Shown: piece by piece, positions 34,656-42,490 of the stretch
Layout of the letters: every line of letters starts with the position of its first letter
Numbering within the stretch: the stretch's first letter is position 1
Assembly: GCF_024628865.1 (NCBI RefSeq)
Contig: NZ_CP102384.1
Span: forward strand, 1,251,001 to 1,315,000
Direction: 5' to 3'
DNA length: 64,000 nt
DNA from: Sphingopyxis sp. DBS4
GTDB lineage: Bacteria > Pseudomonadota > Alphaproteobacteria > Sphingomonadales > Sphingomonadaceae
Program-made: the position numbers and the translations under genes
Notes under the pieces: generated by a model
Seen by the model: the letters and a program-made list of their open reading frames with translations, nothing else
Told to the model about the DNA's origin: nothing
The model's database searches: none

Positions 34656-34707
34656 GGCAATAGGCTCCTGTTTGTGGGATGGAACGGATGGAATTGAGGG
34701 AGCGGCA

Positions 34708-35820
34708 GTGACGGCGGACCGGACCAATGCGGCGTTTTCTGGCCTGCTGCTGGGCCTTTATGCCGGGCTGCTCGCCGAGACGCCGTGGGAGGATTTCCTG
34801 CGCGACCTCGCGCTTTATCTGGACGCCAGCTATGCGACGCTGATCCTGACGATGCCGGGGGCGAGCCGTCCCGGCGCGCTGGTCACCCCGGGGGGAGACC
34901 CCCAAACCGCAGAGGATTATATCGAAAGCTATTTCACCAGCGATCCCTTCAAGGGGCTGCCCGAGGGCAAGGTGACCGCCTTTGCCGATTTCGTGCAGGG
35001 TGATGCGCGGACGAGCGATTTCTGGCGCGATTTCCTCGAAGCGGCGGGCGGCGATCAGATATTGGGCGTCGACCTGCGCTTCGAAAGCGGGTTCGAGGCG
35101 CGCTTCCGGGTGACGCGCGACAGCAGTCGCAGCAATTTCGCCGTAGCCGAGCGCGAAGCGCTGCAGGAACTTGTCCCGCATCTGCGCGGCGCGCTCCGCT
35201 TGTTCGAGCGCTTGCAGGCGGCAGGCGCCGAGGACGGCGTCTATCGTGGCGTTGTCGAGCAGATGGGGGTCGCGGCGATCATTCTCGATCATGACGGCAA
35301 GCTGGTGCGTGCCAATGCGGTTGCCGAACGGCTGCTCGCCGAGGGCGACGGGCTGGCGCTCGCGGGCGGGCGGCTGCGCCTTACGGCCAGCGATGCACAC
35401 CGCGCGCTCGACAAGCTGCTGCGGCTGCTGAAGGCCGAGAGCGACCCCGCCGCCGCGCCGCCGCAGCGCTTCCGCATCGAACGCCCCTCGGGCCGCCGCG
35501 ACCTTGCCGTCGTGGCGAAGGCCGTCACGACCCCTGCCTTCATGCGCGGCGGCAAGGGCGCGGCGCTCGCGCTGTTCGTCAGCGATCCGGGGCAAGATGC
35601 GGCCCCCGATCCCGAGGCGATCCGCGACCTGTTTCAGCTCACGCGGATGGAGGCCATGCTCGCCGCGGCGCTGGCGGGCGGCGGGTCGCTGGTCGAGGCT
35701 GCCGACCGGCTGGGCATCGCGCACAATACGGCGCGTTCGCACCTGCGCTCGATCTTCGCGAAGACCGGTGCGCGGCGCCAGTCGCAACTCGTTCATCTGC
35801 TCCATGCGGGCATGACCTGA
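34708..35820 (+). CDS. LuxR-type helix-turn-helix regulator
   Basis: 370 residues from GTG 34708, five bases after GAGGGAG. The C-terminal 65 residues are a GerE/LuxR DNA-binding domain (FQLTRMEAMLAAALAGGGSL, EAADRLGIAHNTARSHLRSI, FAKTGARRQSQLV). The N-terminal 290 residues are not an autoinducer domain; a middle PAS-like part is visible (GVVEQMGVAAIILDHDGKLV, NAVAERLL). It is a paralogue of the regulator at 48574 (shared ETPW..FL start). Likely senses a pathway metabolite and controls the divergent esterase or the wider cluster. Confidence 0.86.
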   Translation: MTADRTNAAFSGLLLGLYAGLLAETPWEDFLRDLALYLDASYATLILTMPGASRPGALVTPGGDPQTAEDYIESYFTSDPFKGLPEGKVTAFADFVQGDARTSDFWRDFLEAAGGDQILGVDLRFESGFEARFRVTRDSSRSNFAVAEREALQELVPHLRGALRLFERLQAAGAEDGVYRGVVEQMGVAAIILDHDGKLVRANAVAERLLAEGDGLALAGGRLRLTASDAHRALDKLLRLLKAESDPAAAPPQRFRIERPSGRRDLAVVAKAVTTPAFMRGGKGAALALFVSDPGQDAAPDPEAIRDLFQLTRMEAMLAAALAGGGSLVEAADRLGIAHNTARSHLRSIFAKTGARRQSQLVHLLHAGMT

Positions 35821-35839
35821 GCGAAACCATTCGTCGTTC

Positions 35840-35877
35840 TGCGTAGAAATATATTTGGAAAAATACGAATATCGTAT
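35840..35877. promoter_or_regulatory. TGCGTAGAAAT half-site plus ATACGA-ATA-TCGTAT palindrome
   Basis: TGCGTAGAAAT (35840-35850) matches the arm found upstream of hsaA and kstD; 12 bases later comes a perfect palindrome, ATACGA (35863-35868), ATA, TCGTAT (35872-35877). Both precede the sulfotransferase start at 35920 in an AT-rich promoter. The second element resembles the candidate TetR operator near 5.8 kb. Confidence 0.5.
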
Positions 35878-35919
35878 ATCATATCCCAAATAATCTGCAT
35901 TATGCATAAGAGGTTTGGG

Positions 35920-37092
35920 ATGGGAGAGACGGTCGAACAGGTGCCCGATCGCGCGACGCTGGTGGCGCGCGCCTGCGAGCAGACGGGGCTTTCGGATTTC
36001 GGCGACACCTGGTTTTTCGCCAATATCGACGCGCTGGTTCCGGCGCTGAACGGCGAAGCGCGCTTGAGCGAAGCGGGTGTCGGCAGCGCGTCGGCGATGA
36101 TCGTCAATGGCCTGGTCAACCGCCTTCGCCATGTCGAACTGGTCAAGCGCCATCCCGAAATCCTCGACGAAAAGGTCGAGGTCGCGGCGGTGGTGGTCGG
36201 GCTGCCGCGCACCGGCAGCACGATGCTCCACCGGATGCTCGCCTCGGCGCCAGGGATGACCGGGACGCGCTGGTTCGAGACGCAGAATTACGCGCCCTTC
36301 CCGAACGAGACGCGCGGGGACCCCGAGCCGCGGCGCGCGGCAGCGCGCGGCTTTCTCGACTATATGCTCGCGACGATCCCCGACCTCATGTCGATCCATC
36401 CGATGAGCATCGACCAGCCCGACGAGGAGCTGATCATCCTCGGCCAGCTCTATTCGAGCACGATGATCGAGGGAACCTATCACGTCCCCGGCTATGCGCG
36501 CTGGCTGACCGAGAACGACCGCATTCAGTGCTACCGCGACCTGAAGCAGATCATCCAGTCGCTGCAATGGCAGGATCGCCGCCGCGGGGGCGCCAAATGG
36601 GTGCTCAAGACCCCCGGCCACCTGCTCGCGCTCGACGCGGTGATCGAGCTGTTTCCAGAGGCGAAGATCGTGATGACCCACCGCGACCCGGTGGCGACGG
36701 TGCCGAGCTATTGCAGCATGGAGCACAGCCTCTATCAGATGGTGTCCGACCGCGTCGATCCGGCGAGCGTTGCCGCTTTCTGGGTGCCGCGTCTTGCCGA
36801 ACTGCTCGAACGCTTCATGGCGGTGCGCAGCCAGGTCGGGGGACAGAATTTCATCGACGTTCGCTACGCCGATCTGCTCAGCGATCCGATCGGCGAGGGC
36901 ACGCGCGTGCTCGAAGCTGCGGGGGTTGAGGTAACGCCGGACGTTCGGGCGGGGATGGCCGAATGGGTCGAGGCCAACAAGCGCGAAGATCGCGCGCCGC
37001 ATAAATATGCCCTTGAAGATTTCGGCTTGGTCCGCTCCGATGTCGAACAGCGTTTCGCGGCCTACCGAGCCGCCTTCCTGGAGAGGACATAA
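35920..37092 (+). CDS. PAPS-dependent sulfotransferase family protein
   Basis: 390 residues from ATG 35920, six bases after AAGAGG; ATG 35902 in frame lacks such a site. The PAPS 5'-phosphosulfate loop is VVGLPRTGSTMLHRML (around residues 93-108) and the 3'-phosphate site is IVMTHRDPVATVPSY. Sulfotransferase_3 (PF13469) family. In a catabolic setting sulfation could modify a steroid hydroxyl, but many bacterial members are uncharacterised and may not be sulfotransferases of small molecules. Four bases before a SnoaL gene. Confidence 0.85.
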   Translation: MGETVEQVPDRATLVARACEQTGLSDFGDTWFFANIDALVPALNGEARLSEAGVGSASAMIVNGLVNRLRHVELVKRHPEILDEKVEVAAVVVGLPRTGSTMLHRMLASAPGMTGTRWFETQNYAPFPNETRGDPEPRRAAARGFLDYMLATIPDLMSIHPMSIDQPDEELIILGQLYSSTMIEGTYHVPGYARWLTENDRIQCYRDLKQIIQSLQWQDRRRGGAKWVLKTPGHLLALDAVIELFPEAKIVMTHRDPVATVPSYCSMEHSLYQMVSDRVDPASVAAFWVPRLAELLERFMAVRSQVGGQNFIDVRYADLLSDPIGEGTRVLEAAGVEVTPDVRAGMAEWVEANKREDRAPHKYALEDFGLVRSDVEQRFAAYRAAFLERT

Positions 37093-37095
37093 ATT

Positions 37096-37542
37096 GTGAC
37101 CGAAGCCGTCAATCTCGCCGCAATCGAGGAAATCCGGTTGCTCAAGGCGCGCTACCTGCGCGCGCTCGATACCAAGGATTGGGCTCTGTTGCGCAGCCTG
37201 CTGACCGACGACATGGTCGGCGATTTCCGCGAGATGCCGGGCGAGACGGACGAATCCCTGTTGACCACCGGCGCCGACGCCTTCGTGGCAGGAGTCGCCG
37301 CCGCGCTCGAGCACGCCACGACGGTCCATCATGTCCACAGCTTCGAGATTCGTTTCACCGGCGCGCGCGATGCCGAGGGCATATGGGCGATGGACGACCA
37401 TTTCTGGGCGGGCGAAGGGAGCGACCTTGCCGGTCGCTCGCACCACGGCTTCGGCCATTATCACGACCGCTATCGCAAGGCGCGCGGGCGCTGGCTGATC
37501 GCCAGAACCCGGCTCAGCCGTATCCGCGTCGAGCGCGACTGA
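37096..37542 (+). CDS. SnoaL-like / NTF2-fold protein
   Basis: 148 residues from GTG 37096, placed three bases after the sulfotransferase stop; GGAGAGGA at 37080-37087 is its ribosome site. SnoaL_4 features: IEEIRLLKARYLRALDTKDW at the start, HHGFGHYHDRYRKARGRWLI near the end. Related in plan to the proteins at 26860 and 30423. Function unknown; pairing with the sulfotransferase may mean they act on the same molecule. Confidence 0.8.
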   Translation: MTEAVNLAAIEEIRLLKARYLRALDTKDWALLRSLLTDDMVGDFREMPGETDESLLTTGADAFVAGVAAALEHATTVHHVHSFEIRFTGARDAEGIWAMDDHFWAGEGSDLAGRSHHGFGHYHDRYRKARGRWLIARTRLSRIRVERD

Positions 37543-37555
37543 CGCGCCCGCCGGC

Positions 37556-38320
37556 TCATTCGGGCATCGGCGGATAGCTGGCGAGGAAGCCCGCGTCGGC
37601 GATGATTTCCTGCCCGTTGATCCCGCCCGAGCGCGGGCTCGCGAGAAACAGCGCGAGTTCGGCGATATGCTGCGGCAGCAGCAAGCCATCGGCGCCGGGA
37701 AGCGCGAGCGCGTCGGCGGGCTGGAGCGGCGCCTGATCGGTCACGCCGAGGATCGCGGTCGCGACCGGCCCCGGACAGATCGCATTGACCCGCAGCCCGC
37801 GCCGCGCAAAGCTTTGCGAGGCCGAGCGCACCGCGCCGATGACGCCATGCTTGGCGGCGCTATAGGCCGCGGCGACGTTGAGCCCGATGATCCCCGAGGT
37901 CGAGGCCGTGACCACCGCCGCGCCGCCGCGTTCGAGCGCGGGCAGCACCGCCTGCAGGCCCAACCACGCGCCCTTGAGGTTGATCGCGATCATGCTGTCG
38001 AGCGTCGCGGCATCGGTGTCCTCGAACACGGTCTGCGCATAGGCGCCGGCGTTGAGGAATGCGGCGTCGAGCCGGCCGAATTCCTGCCGGGCGGCAGCGA
38101 CCATCGCGTCATTGTCCGCCGCCTTGGCGACGTCGCAGCGGACCGCGCGGGCGCGGCCGCCAGCGGCGCGGACCTGATCGGCGATCGCTTCGGCGCCGGT
38201 CTCGTTGAGGTCGGCGATGACCACCGCGGCGCCCTCCTGGGCAAAGCGCAGCGCCGCTGCGACCCCGATTCCCGAAGCGCCGCCGGTGACCAGTGCGACC
38301 TTGCCTTCGAACATGCCCAT
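37556..38320 (-). CDS. short-chain dehydrogenase/reductase
   Basis: 254 residues from ATG 38320, six bases after AGGAA; ATG 38314 also fits. TGGASGIG at residues 12-19, Asp in IADLNETG for NAD(H), LNAGAY for NNAG, catalytic Ser in TASTSG and YSAAK as YxxxK. The C-terminus lacks the usual VDGG and reads IIADAGF. Convergent with the SnoaL gene at 37542 with a 13-base gap, and divergent from the luciferase-like gene. Confidence 0.85.
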   Translation of the reverse strand: MGMFEGKVALVTGGASGIGVAAALRFAQEGAAVVIADLNETGAEAIADQVRAAGGRARAVRCDVAKAADNDAMVAAARQEFGRLDAAFLNAGAYAQTVFEDTDAATLDSMIAINLKGAWLGLQAVLPALERGGAAVVTASTSGIIGLNVAAAYSAAKHGVIGAVRSASQSFARRGLRVNAICPGPVATAILGVTDQAPLQPADALALPGADGLLLPQHIAELALFLASPRSGGINGQEIIADAGFLASYPPMPE

Positions 38321-38384
38321 CGCAATTCCTCTTCCTGCCGATTGTCGCGCCTTGCCTAGCATCGGCGGCGCGGCGCGAATTGAT

Positions 38385-38392
38385 CCAATTGG
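38385..38392. promoter_or_regulatory. CCAATTGG palindrome in divergent promoter
   Basis: CCAATTGGAC-G-AG begins at 38385, between the divergent SDR (38320) and luciferase-like (38461) genes. The same core, CCAATTGGAC-T-AG, is at 48482, about 80 bases before the flavin reductase start. Two copies before two flavin-linked units make it a candidate operator, although the palindrome is short. Confidence 0.3.
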
Positions 38393-38460
38393 ACGAGGAG
38401 GGCGATCGGCCCGCCGCCCTATGCACAGCCGAAAGCAGATGGCGGAGAGGGTCGACGGGC

Positions 38461-39603
38461 ATGAAATTCTCGATCATTTACGAAGCGCAGATGGTGGACA
38501 CGTCGCGCGCGAACGAGGCGCGCTGTTTCCACGAGATCGTCGAGCAGGCGGTGCTTGCCGAGGAGATGGGCTTCGACACCGTATGGGCGGTGGAGCATAC
38601 CGCGCTCACCCAATATGCGCATATGTCGGCGCCCGAGACCTTCCTTGCCTTTCTCGCCGGCAAGACGACGCGGCTCGGCATCGGCCATGGCGTCGTTTGC
38701 CTGCCGCCTGCGATGAACCACCCCGTCAAGGTCGCCGAGCGCATCGCGACGCTCGACATATTGTCGAACGGGCGGGTCCATTTCGGCATGGGCAAGGGCG
38801 GGACCCAGCAGGAAGCGGGCACCTTCGGCTACGACCTCGGCGCGCTCCAGCCGATGATCGACGAGAGCATGTATCTGATCCCCAAGATCATGGTGCAGGA
38901 CGAGATCGAGCACGACGGCGAACATATCCGGATCCCGCGCCGCCCGATCCATCCCAAACCCTATCAGGATCCGCACCCGCCGCTCTATATGGCGTGCACC
39001 CGCGCCGATGCGCTGACCACCGCCGGCGCGCGCGGCATCGGCGCGCTGGTCCTCGGCTTTGCGGGACCCGACGACATCGCGAGCAAGAATGCGATCTATC
39101 GCGCCGCCTGGGCAAATCGCAAGACCGAGGACCAGGTCGGATTCCGCCCGACCGAGCATCTCGCCGCGCTCTGCCCCGCGCTGGTGCTGGACGACCGCGA
39201 GAAGGCTCGGCGCATCGGGCTGCGCGGCCAGCGCTTCTTCGTTGAATCGCTCGGCTACTGGTATCAGGGCGGCCCCAAGCCGACCGTCGAGAATCTGTCG
39301 GGCGACGAACAGGCCGCCATCCTCCAGCAGGAGAAGGCGGCGGTCGTCGCCTATCTCTCCGAAGAGAAGATCACCATCGGTTCCGAGCATACCGGCGCCT
39401 ATGAGGAGGTGCAGGACGCTTATGGCACTGCGGAGGATTGCATTCGCTATGTCCAGCGTCTGTTCGATGCGGGGGCGGACGAGATTCTTTTCCTCTTCCA
39501 GATGGGCGCGGTGCCGCACGAGGCGATCCTCGAGACGATCCGCAATATCGGCACGCATGTGATCCCGCATTTCAAGGCGCAGGCCGCAGAGGCGGCGGAA
39601 TAG
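38461..39603 (+). CDS. luciferase-like flavin monooxygenase
   Basis: 380 residues from ATG 38461 with GGCGGAGAGG ten bases upstream. Bacterial-luciferase TIM barrel (PF00296): MKFSIIYEAQ first strand, AEEMGFDTVWAVEHT, TTRLGIGHGVVCLP and SNGRVHFGMGKGG. It needs reduced FMN or F420 from a partner; the neighbouring quinone-reductase-like gene or the flavin reductase at 47425 are candidates. Substrate unknown. First gene of a rightward operon running to about 42.4 kb. Confidence 0.87.
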   Translation: MKFSIIYEAQMVDTSRANEARCFHEIVEQAVLAEEMGFDTVWAVEHTALTQYAHMSAPETFLAFLAGKTTRLGIGHGVVCLPPAMNHPVKVAERIATLDILSNGRVHFGMGKGGTQQEAGTFGYDLGALQPMIDESMYLIPKIMVQDEIEHDGEHIRIPRRPIHPKPYQDPHPPLYMACTRADALTTAGARGIGALVLGFAGPDDIASKNAIYRAAWANRKTEDQVGFRPTEHLAALCPALVLDDREKARRIGLRGQRFFVESLGYWYQGGPKPTVENLSGDEQAAILQQEKAAVVAYLSEEKITIGSEHTGAYEEVQDAYGTAEDCIRYVQRLFDAGADEILFLFQMGAVPHEAILETIRNIGTHVIPHFKAQAAEAAE

Positions 39604-39613
39604 GAGAGCCGCG

Positions 39614-40606
39614 ATGCGGGCGATGATCATCGAGGGCTTTGGCGGTGCCGACATGCTGCACTGGGGCGAGTTGCCGATGCCTCAGCCGGGGCCGGGCGAG
39701 GTGCTGGTGCGGGTCGCCTGCGCCGGGGTCAACCCAGCCGACTGGAAGACGCGTGAGGGCAAGCTGTCGGCCTATATTCAATATCATTTCCCCTTCGTGC
39801 TCGGTTTCGATCTCGCGGGTATCGTCGAAGCGGTCGGCGAAGGCGTCGAAACCTTCCGGCCCGGCGACCGCGTCTTCGGCATGTCGCGGCAAGGGCAGGG
39901 GCTTGATGGGGCCTACGCCGAATACTGCCTTGCCGACGCCGCATTTCTCGCACCCTTGCCGTCCGGGTGGAGCTTCGCGCAGGCGGCGGCGCTGCCCGTC
40001 GCGGGGACGACCGCCTATGGCGGGATCGTCGATGCCGGAGCTTTGCGCGAGGGGCAGCAACTGCTGATCAACGGCGGCGCGGGCGGGGTCGGCAGTATTG
40101 GCATCCAGATCGCAAAAGCCCTGGGCGCGCGCGTCGCGGTGACCTGCGGCGCCGACAATCAGGCCTATGTCCGAGGTCTCGGTGCCGAACTGGCGATCGA
40201 CTATCGCGGCGGCGGTGTGGTGGAAGCAGTCCGCCAATGGGCGCCGGACGGCGTCGATCTGGTGCTCGACGCGGTCGGGCTCGATACGCTGCTTCCCTCG
40301 GCGCTCGACATCGTCGCGCCGGGCGGGCGCTATATCGAGATAGAGACGCTGATCTCGCGCGCCGCCGAGGACCTGGTCGCGCGCGCGGCTGCGCAGGATA
40401 TCGCCATATTGTCGAATATGGTCGCGGTCGCGCGGCTCCCCGAGCATCTGAAAGGACTCGCCGCGCTGTGCGGCGCGGGGCAGGTGACGCCGCCGGCGAT
40501 CGAGACGATGCCGCTGGGCGACGCGGCCGGAGCGCACCGCCGTGTCGAGGGGCAGCATGTCCGCGGCAAGATCATATTGGAGGTGGCCGCTCATGACGAC
40601 TGGTGA
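39614..40606 (+). CDS. zinc-independent alcohol dehydrogenase / quinone oxidoreductase (MDR family)
   Basis: 330 residues. GroES-like N-terminal domain (GVNPADWKTREG, FVLGFDLAGIVEAVGEGVE, PGDRVFG) and a Rossmann domain (GGAGGVGSIGIQIAKALGARV at about residues 156-176). Catalytic-zinc ligands of classical alcohol dehydrogenases are missing, as in quinone oxidoreductases and enoyl reductases. NADP(H)-dependent reduction of an enone is likely. Ten bases after the luciferase-like gene; its end overlaps the next small gene by 14 bases. Confidence 0.87.
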   Translation: MRAMIIEGFGGADMLHWGELPMPQPGPGEVLVRVACAGVNPADWKTREGKLSAYIQYHFPFVLGFDLAGIVEAVGEGVETFRPGDRVFGMSRQGQGLDGAYAEYCLADAAFLAPLPSGWSFAQAAALPVAGTTAYGGIVDAGALREGQQLLINGGAGGVGSIGIQIAKALGARVAVTCGADNQAYVRGLGAELAIDYRGGGVVEAVRQWAPDGVDLVLDAVGLDTLLPSALDIVAPGGRYIEIETLISRAAEDLVARAAAQDIAILSNMVAVARLPEHLKGLAALCGAGQVTPPAIETMPLGDAAGAHRRVEGQHVRGKIILEVAAHDDW

Positions 40607-40949
40607 ACGGCGGCTCATCCACGCGATCGACGAGATCGTCGCGAAGCCGGGCGAGGGCAAGGCGCTGCTCGACGATTATCTCGCGCGCTATGTACCCGGC
40701 GCGCGGGCGGGCGGCATGGTGCTCGAGCAGATATTGGTCAGCCCGCCGATGTGGCTCGACGACCAGTCCAACACGCTGAGCTTCCGCTGGTCGATCACCG
40801 ACACCGGCGGCTGGTGGCAGATGCGCTTCGTCGGCGGCAATGATCCCGAGGTTATCGCCTGGTGGGCCGAAGCGGATGCGCGCGCGGTCAGTCGCCGCCG
40901 TTTCTTCGCCGCCGAGCCCGCCGATATCGAGGGGCTTTGCAATGTTTAA
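40593..40949 (+). CDS. small protein of unknown function
   Basis: 118 residues from ATG 40593, nine bases after GGAGG, overlapping the MDR stop by 14 bases. Not recognised with confidence. The composition (RLIHAIDEIVAKPGEGKALL then LEQILVSPPMWLD, FRWSITDTGGWWQMRF) suggests a ferredoxin-like alpha/beta barrel of the dimeric small-monooxygenase or NIPSNAP type. No signal peptide or membrane helix. Overlaps on both sides show it is translated within the operon. Confidence 0.7.
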   Translation: MTTGERRLIHAIDEIVAKPGEGKALLDDYLARYVPGARAGGMVLEQILVSPPMWLDDQSNTLSFRWSITDTGGWWQMRFVGGNDPEVIAWWAEADARAVSRRRFFAAEPADIEGLCNV

Positions 40950-41574
40950 GCTGACCCGCCTCGTTACGCTCGCCGATCCCGCGGCGCTCGATTCGCTCGC
41001 GGACGAGGCGCGCGTGCTCGCCGCCACGCACGGCGCCTGGCGCCGGCTCGTCGCGGCGACGCTGCCGGGCAGCCATTTCGGCGGCGACCTGATCGTGCAC
41101 GGCGCGTTCGACAGCGCGGAGCAGCGCGACGCGTTCGGCGCAGTGCTGGCAACGCTGCTGGCCGGGGCGCCCGTCGCGTCGGTCGATGGCGCCGATTATC
41201 AAGGATCGCCCGACGGCAAGCGCGATCCCGACCTTGCAAACGGGGTCTATCGCGTCCTGCTGCTCAGCGTCGACGAAGGCAGCGATCCCGAGGTGGTCGC
41301 GCAGTTCGAGGCCGAAACGCGGATGATGCCGCATTATATCCCTGCGATCCGCAACTGGCAGCTCAGCCGTGCCGATGCCGCATTCGGCGAACGGCGTTGG
41401 ACGCATGTCTGGGAGCAGGAATATCGCGACAGCGAAGGGTTGCTCGGTCCCTATATGCTGCACCCCTATCATTGGGCGCGGATCGACCGCTGGTTCGACC
41501 CGGAATGCCCCGACCGGATCGTCGATGCGCGGCTCTGCCACAGCTTCTGCACGCTTGAGGCTTCGGTCCTTTAA
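40942..41574 (+). CDS. Dabb-like (stress-responsive alpha/beta barrel) protein
   Basis: 210 residues from ATG 40942, overlapping the previous stop by eight bases, with GAGGGG upstream. The C-terminal half (GVYRVLLLSVDEGSDPEVVA, WTHVWEQEYRDSEGLLGPYM, HPYHWARIDRWFDPE) has the Dabb pattern; the N-terminal half is a weaker second copy, so the protein may be a fused double barrel. Dabb proteins include cyclases such as olivetolic acid cyclase and proteins of unknown function. Role in the operon unknown. Confidence 0.72.
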   Translation: MFKLTRLVTLADPAALDSLADEARVLAATHGAWRRLVAATLPGSHFGGDLIVHGAFDSAEQRDAFGAVLATLLAGAPVASVDGADYQGSPDGKRDPDLANGVYRVLLLSVDEGSDPEVVAQFEAETRMMPHYIPAIRNWQLSRADAAFGERRWTHVWEQEYRDSEGLLGPYMLHPYHWARIDRWFDPECPDRIVDARLCHSFCTLEASVL

Positions 41575-41589
41575 GGCGATAAACGCCCG

Positions 41590-42393
41590 ATGACGGCATC
41601 CGAGCCCCTGCACATGCAGAGCGCCTATCTGGTCGAGGCGCTGAAGCGCGTGCTGAAGGAACGGGGGATGACCTATGCCGATGTCGCGGTGGCGCTCGGC
41701 ATCAGCCACGCCAGCGTCCGGCGTACCTTCGCGCAGCGCAGCTTCTCCCTCGCGCGGATCGATGAGATTTGCGAACTGGCGGGAATCGATTTTCTCACGC
41801 TCGCGCGGATGGCCGACGAGATGCGGCCCGCGAGGCCGACGACGCTGACCGACGCGCAGGAACAGGCGCTGGTCGACGAGCCGCTCGCGCTTTTCTGTTT
41901 TCACCTCGTGCTCGGCGGCTGGACGGTCGGGCGGATCGAGGCCGATTATGGCATCGACCAGACGCAGCTTGTCCCTGCCTTGCTCAAGCTGGAGCGGATC
42001 GGGCTGATCCAGCTCCTCCCCGGCAACGCGATCCGGCTGATGACCGCGCGCAGCATCGGCTGGCGGCGCGGCGGGCCGATGCGGCGCTTCTTCGACCGGC
42101 GGGTGAAGGAGGAGTTTCTGCAATATGATTTCTCGGCGCCCGGATCGATCTGGGAGTTCGAGATCGGCGAGCTTTCGGAGGCATCGCGCGCGCTGCTCGA
42201 ACGGCGGTTGGCGAGCCTGTTCCGCGAGGTCCGCGATCTGGTCGCGCGCGACGCGCCGCTGTCGCCCGCGGTCAAGACCAACGTGGGCCTGCTGATCGCC
42301 TCGACTCCGATTCCGCTGCCGATGGTCGCACGCGACGTCGGCTCCGGCTCGCTCGGCACCGACAGGCGTGTCAAGCGATCCTCACAGGATTGA
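41590..42393 (+). CDS. XRE-type helix-turn-helix regulator
   Basis: 267 residues. Residues about 15-70 form a Cro/C1-type domain (LKRVLKERGMTYADVAVALG, ISHASVRRTFAQRSFSLARI, DEICELAGI). The remaining 190 residues contain FHLVLGGWTVGRIEADYGID and a predicted winged-helix-like stretch (LLKLERIGLIQLLPGNAIRL), with no enzyme motif. Related proteins in proteobacteria are annotated only as HTH regulators. It closes the luciferase operon and precedes the P450 gene, either of which could be its target. Confidence 0.85.
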   Translation: MTASEPLHMQSAYLVEALKRVLKERGMTYADVAVALGISHASVRRTFAQRSFSLARIDEICELAGIDFLTLARMADEMRPARPTTLTDAQEQALVDEPLALFCFHLVLGGWTVGRIEADYGIDQTQLVPALLKLERIGLIQLLPGNAIRLMTARSIGWRRGGPMRRFFDRRVKEEFLQYDFSAPGSIWEFEIGELSEASRALLERRLASLFREVRDLVARDAPLSPAVKTNVGLLIASTPIPLPMVARDVGSGSLGTDRRVKRSSQD

Positions 42394-42490
42394 AATTCGC
42401 TATCGAGGCGCGACGCGCTCGGCAAGGCGCCAGCGACGCGCGATGATCCTTCCATCCGGCCGCGAAGACGGCGTGGAAAGGGAGATTATC

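Noticed and set aside
34645..37689. Leftward open frame of over 1000 codons
   Set aside because: It is antisense to the LuxR, sulfotransferase and SnoaL genes, and has the Arg/Ala/Asp/His-rich composition of a shadow frame in high-GC DNA with no recognisable domain.
39614..40606. Classical zinc alcohol dehydrogenase
   Set aside because: The catalytic zinc Cys/His ligands are missing; the sequence fits the quinone oxidoreductase branch.
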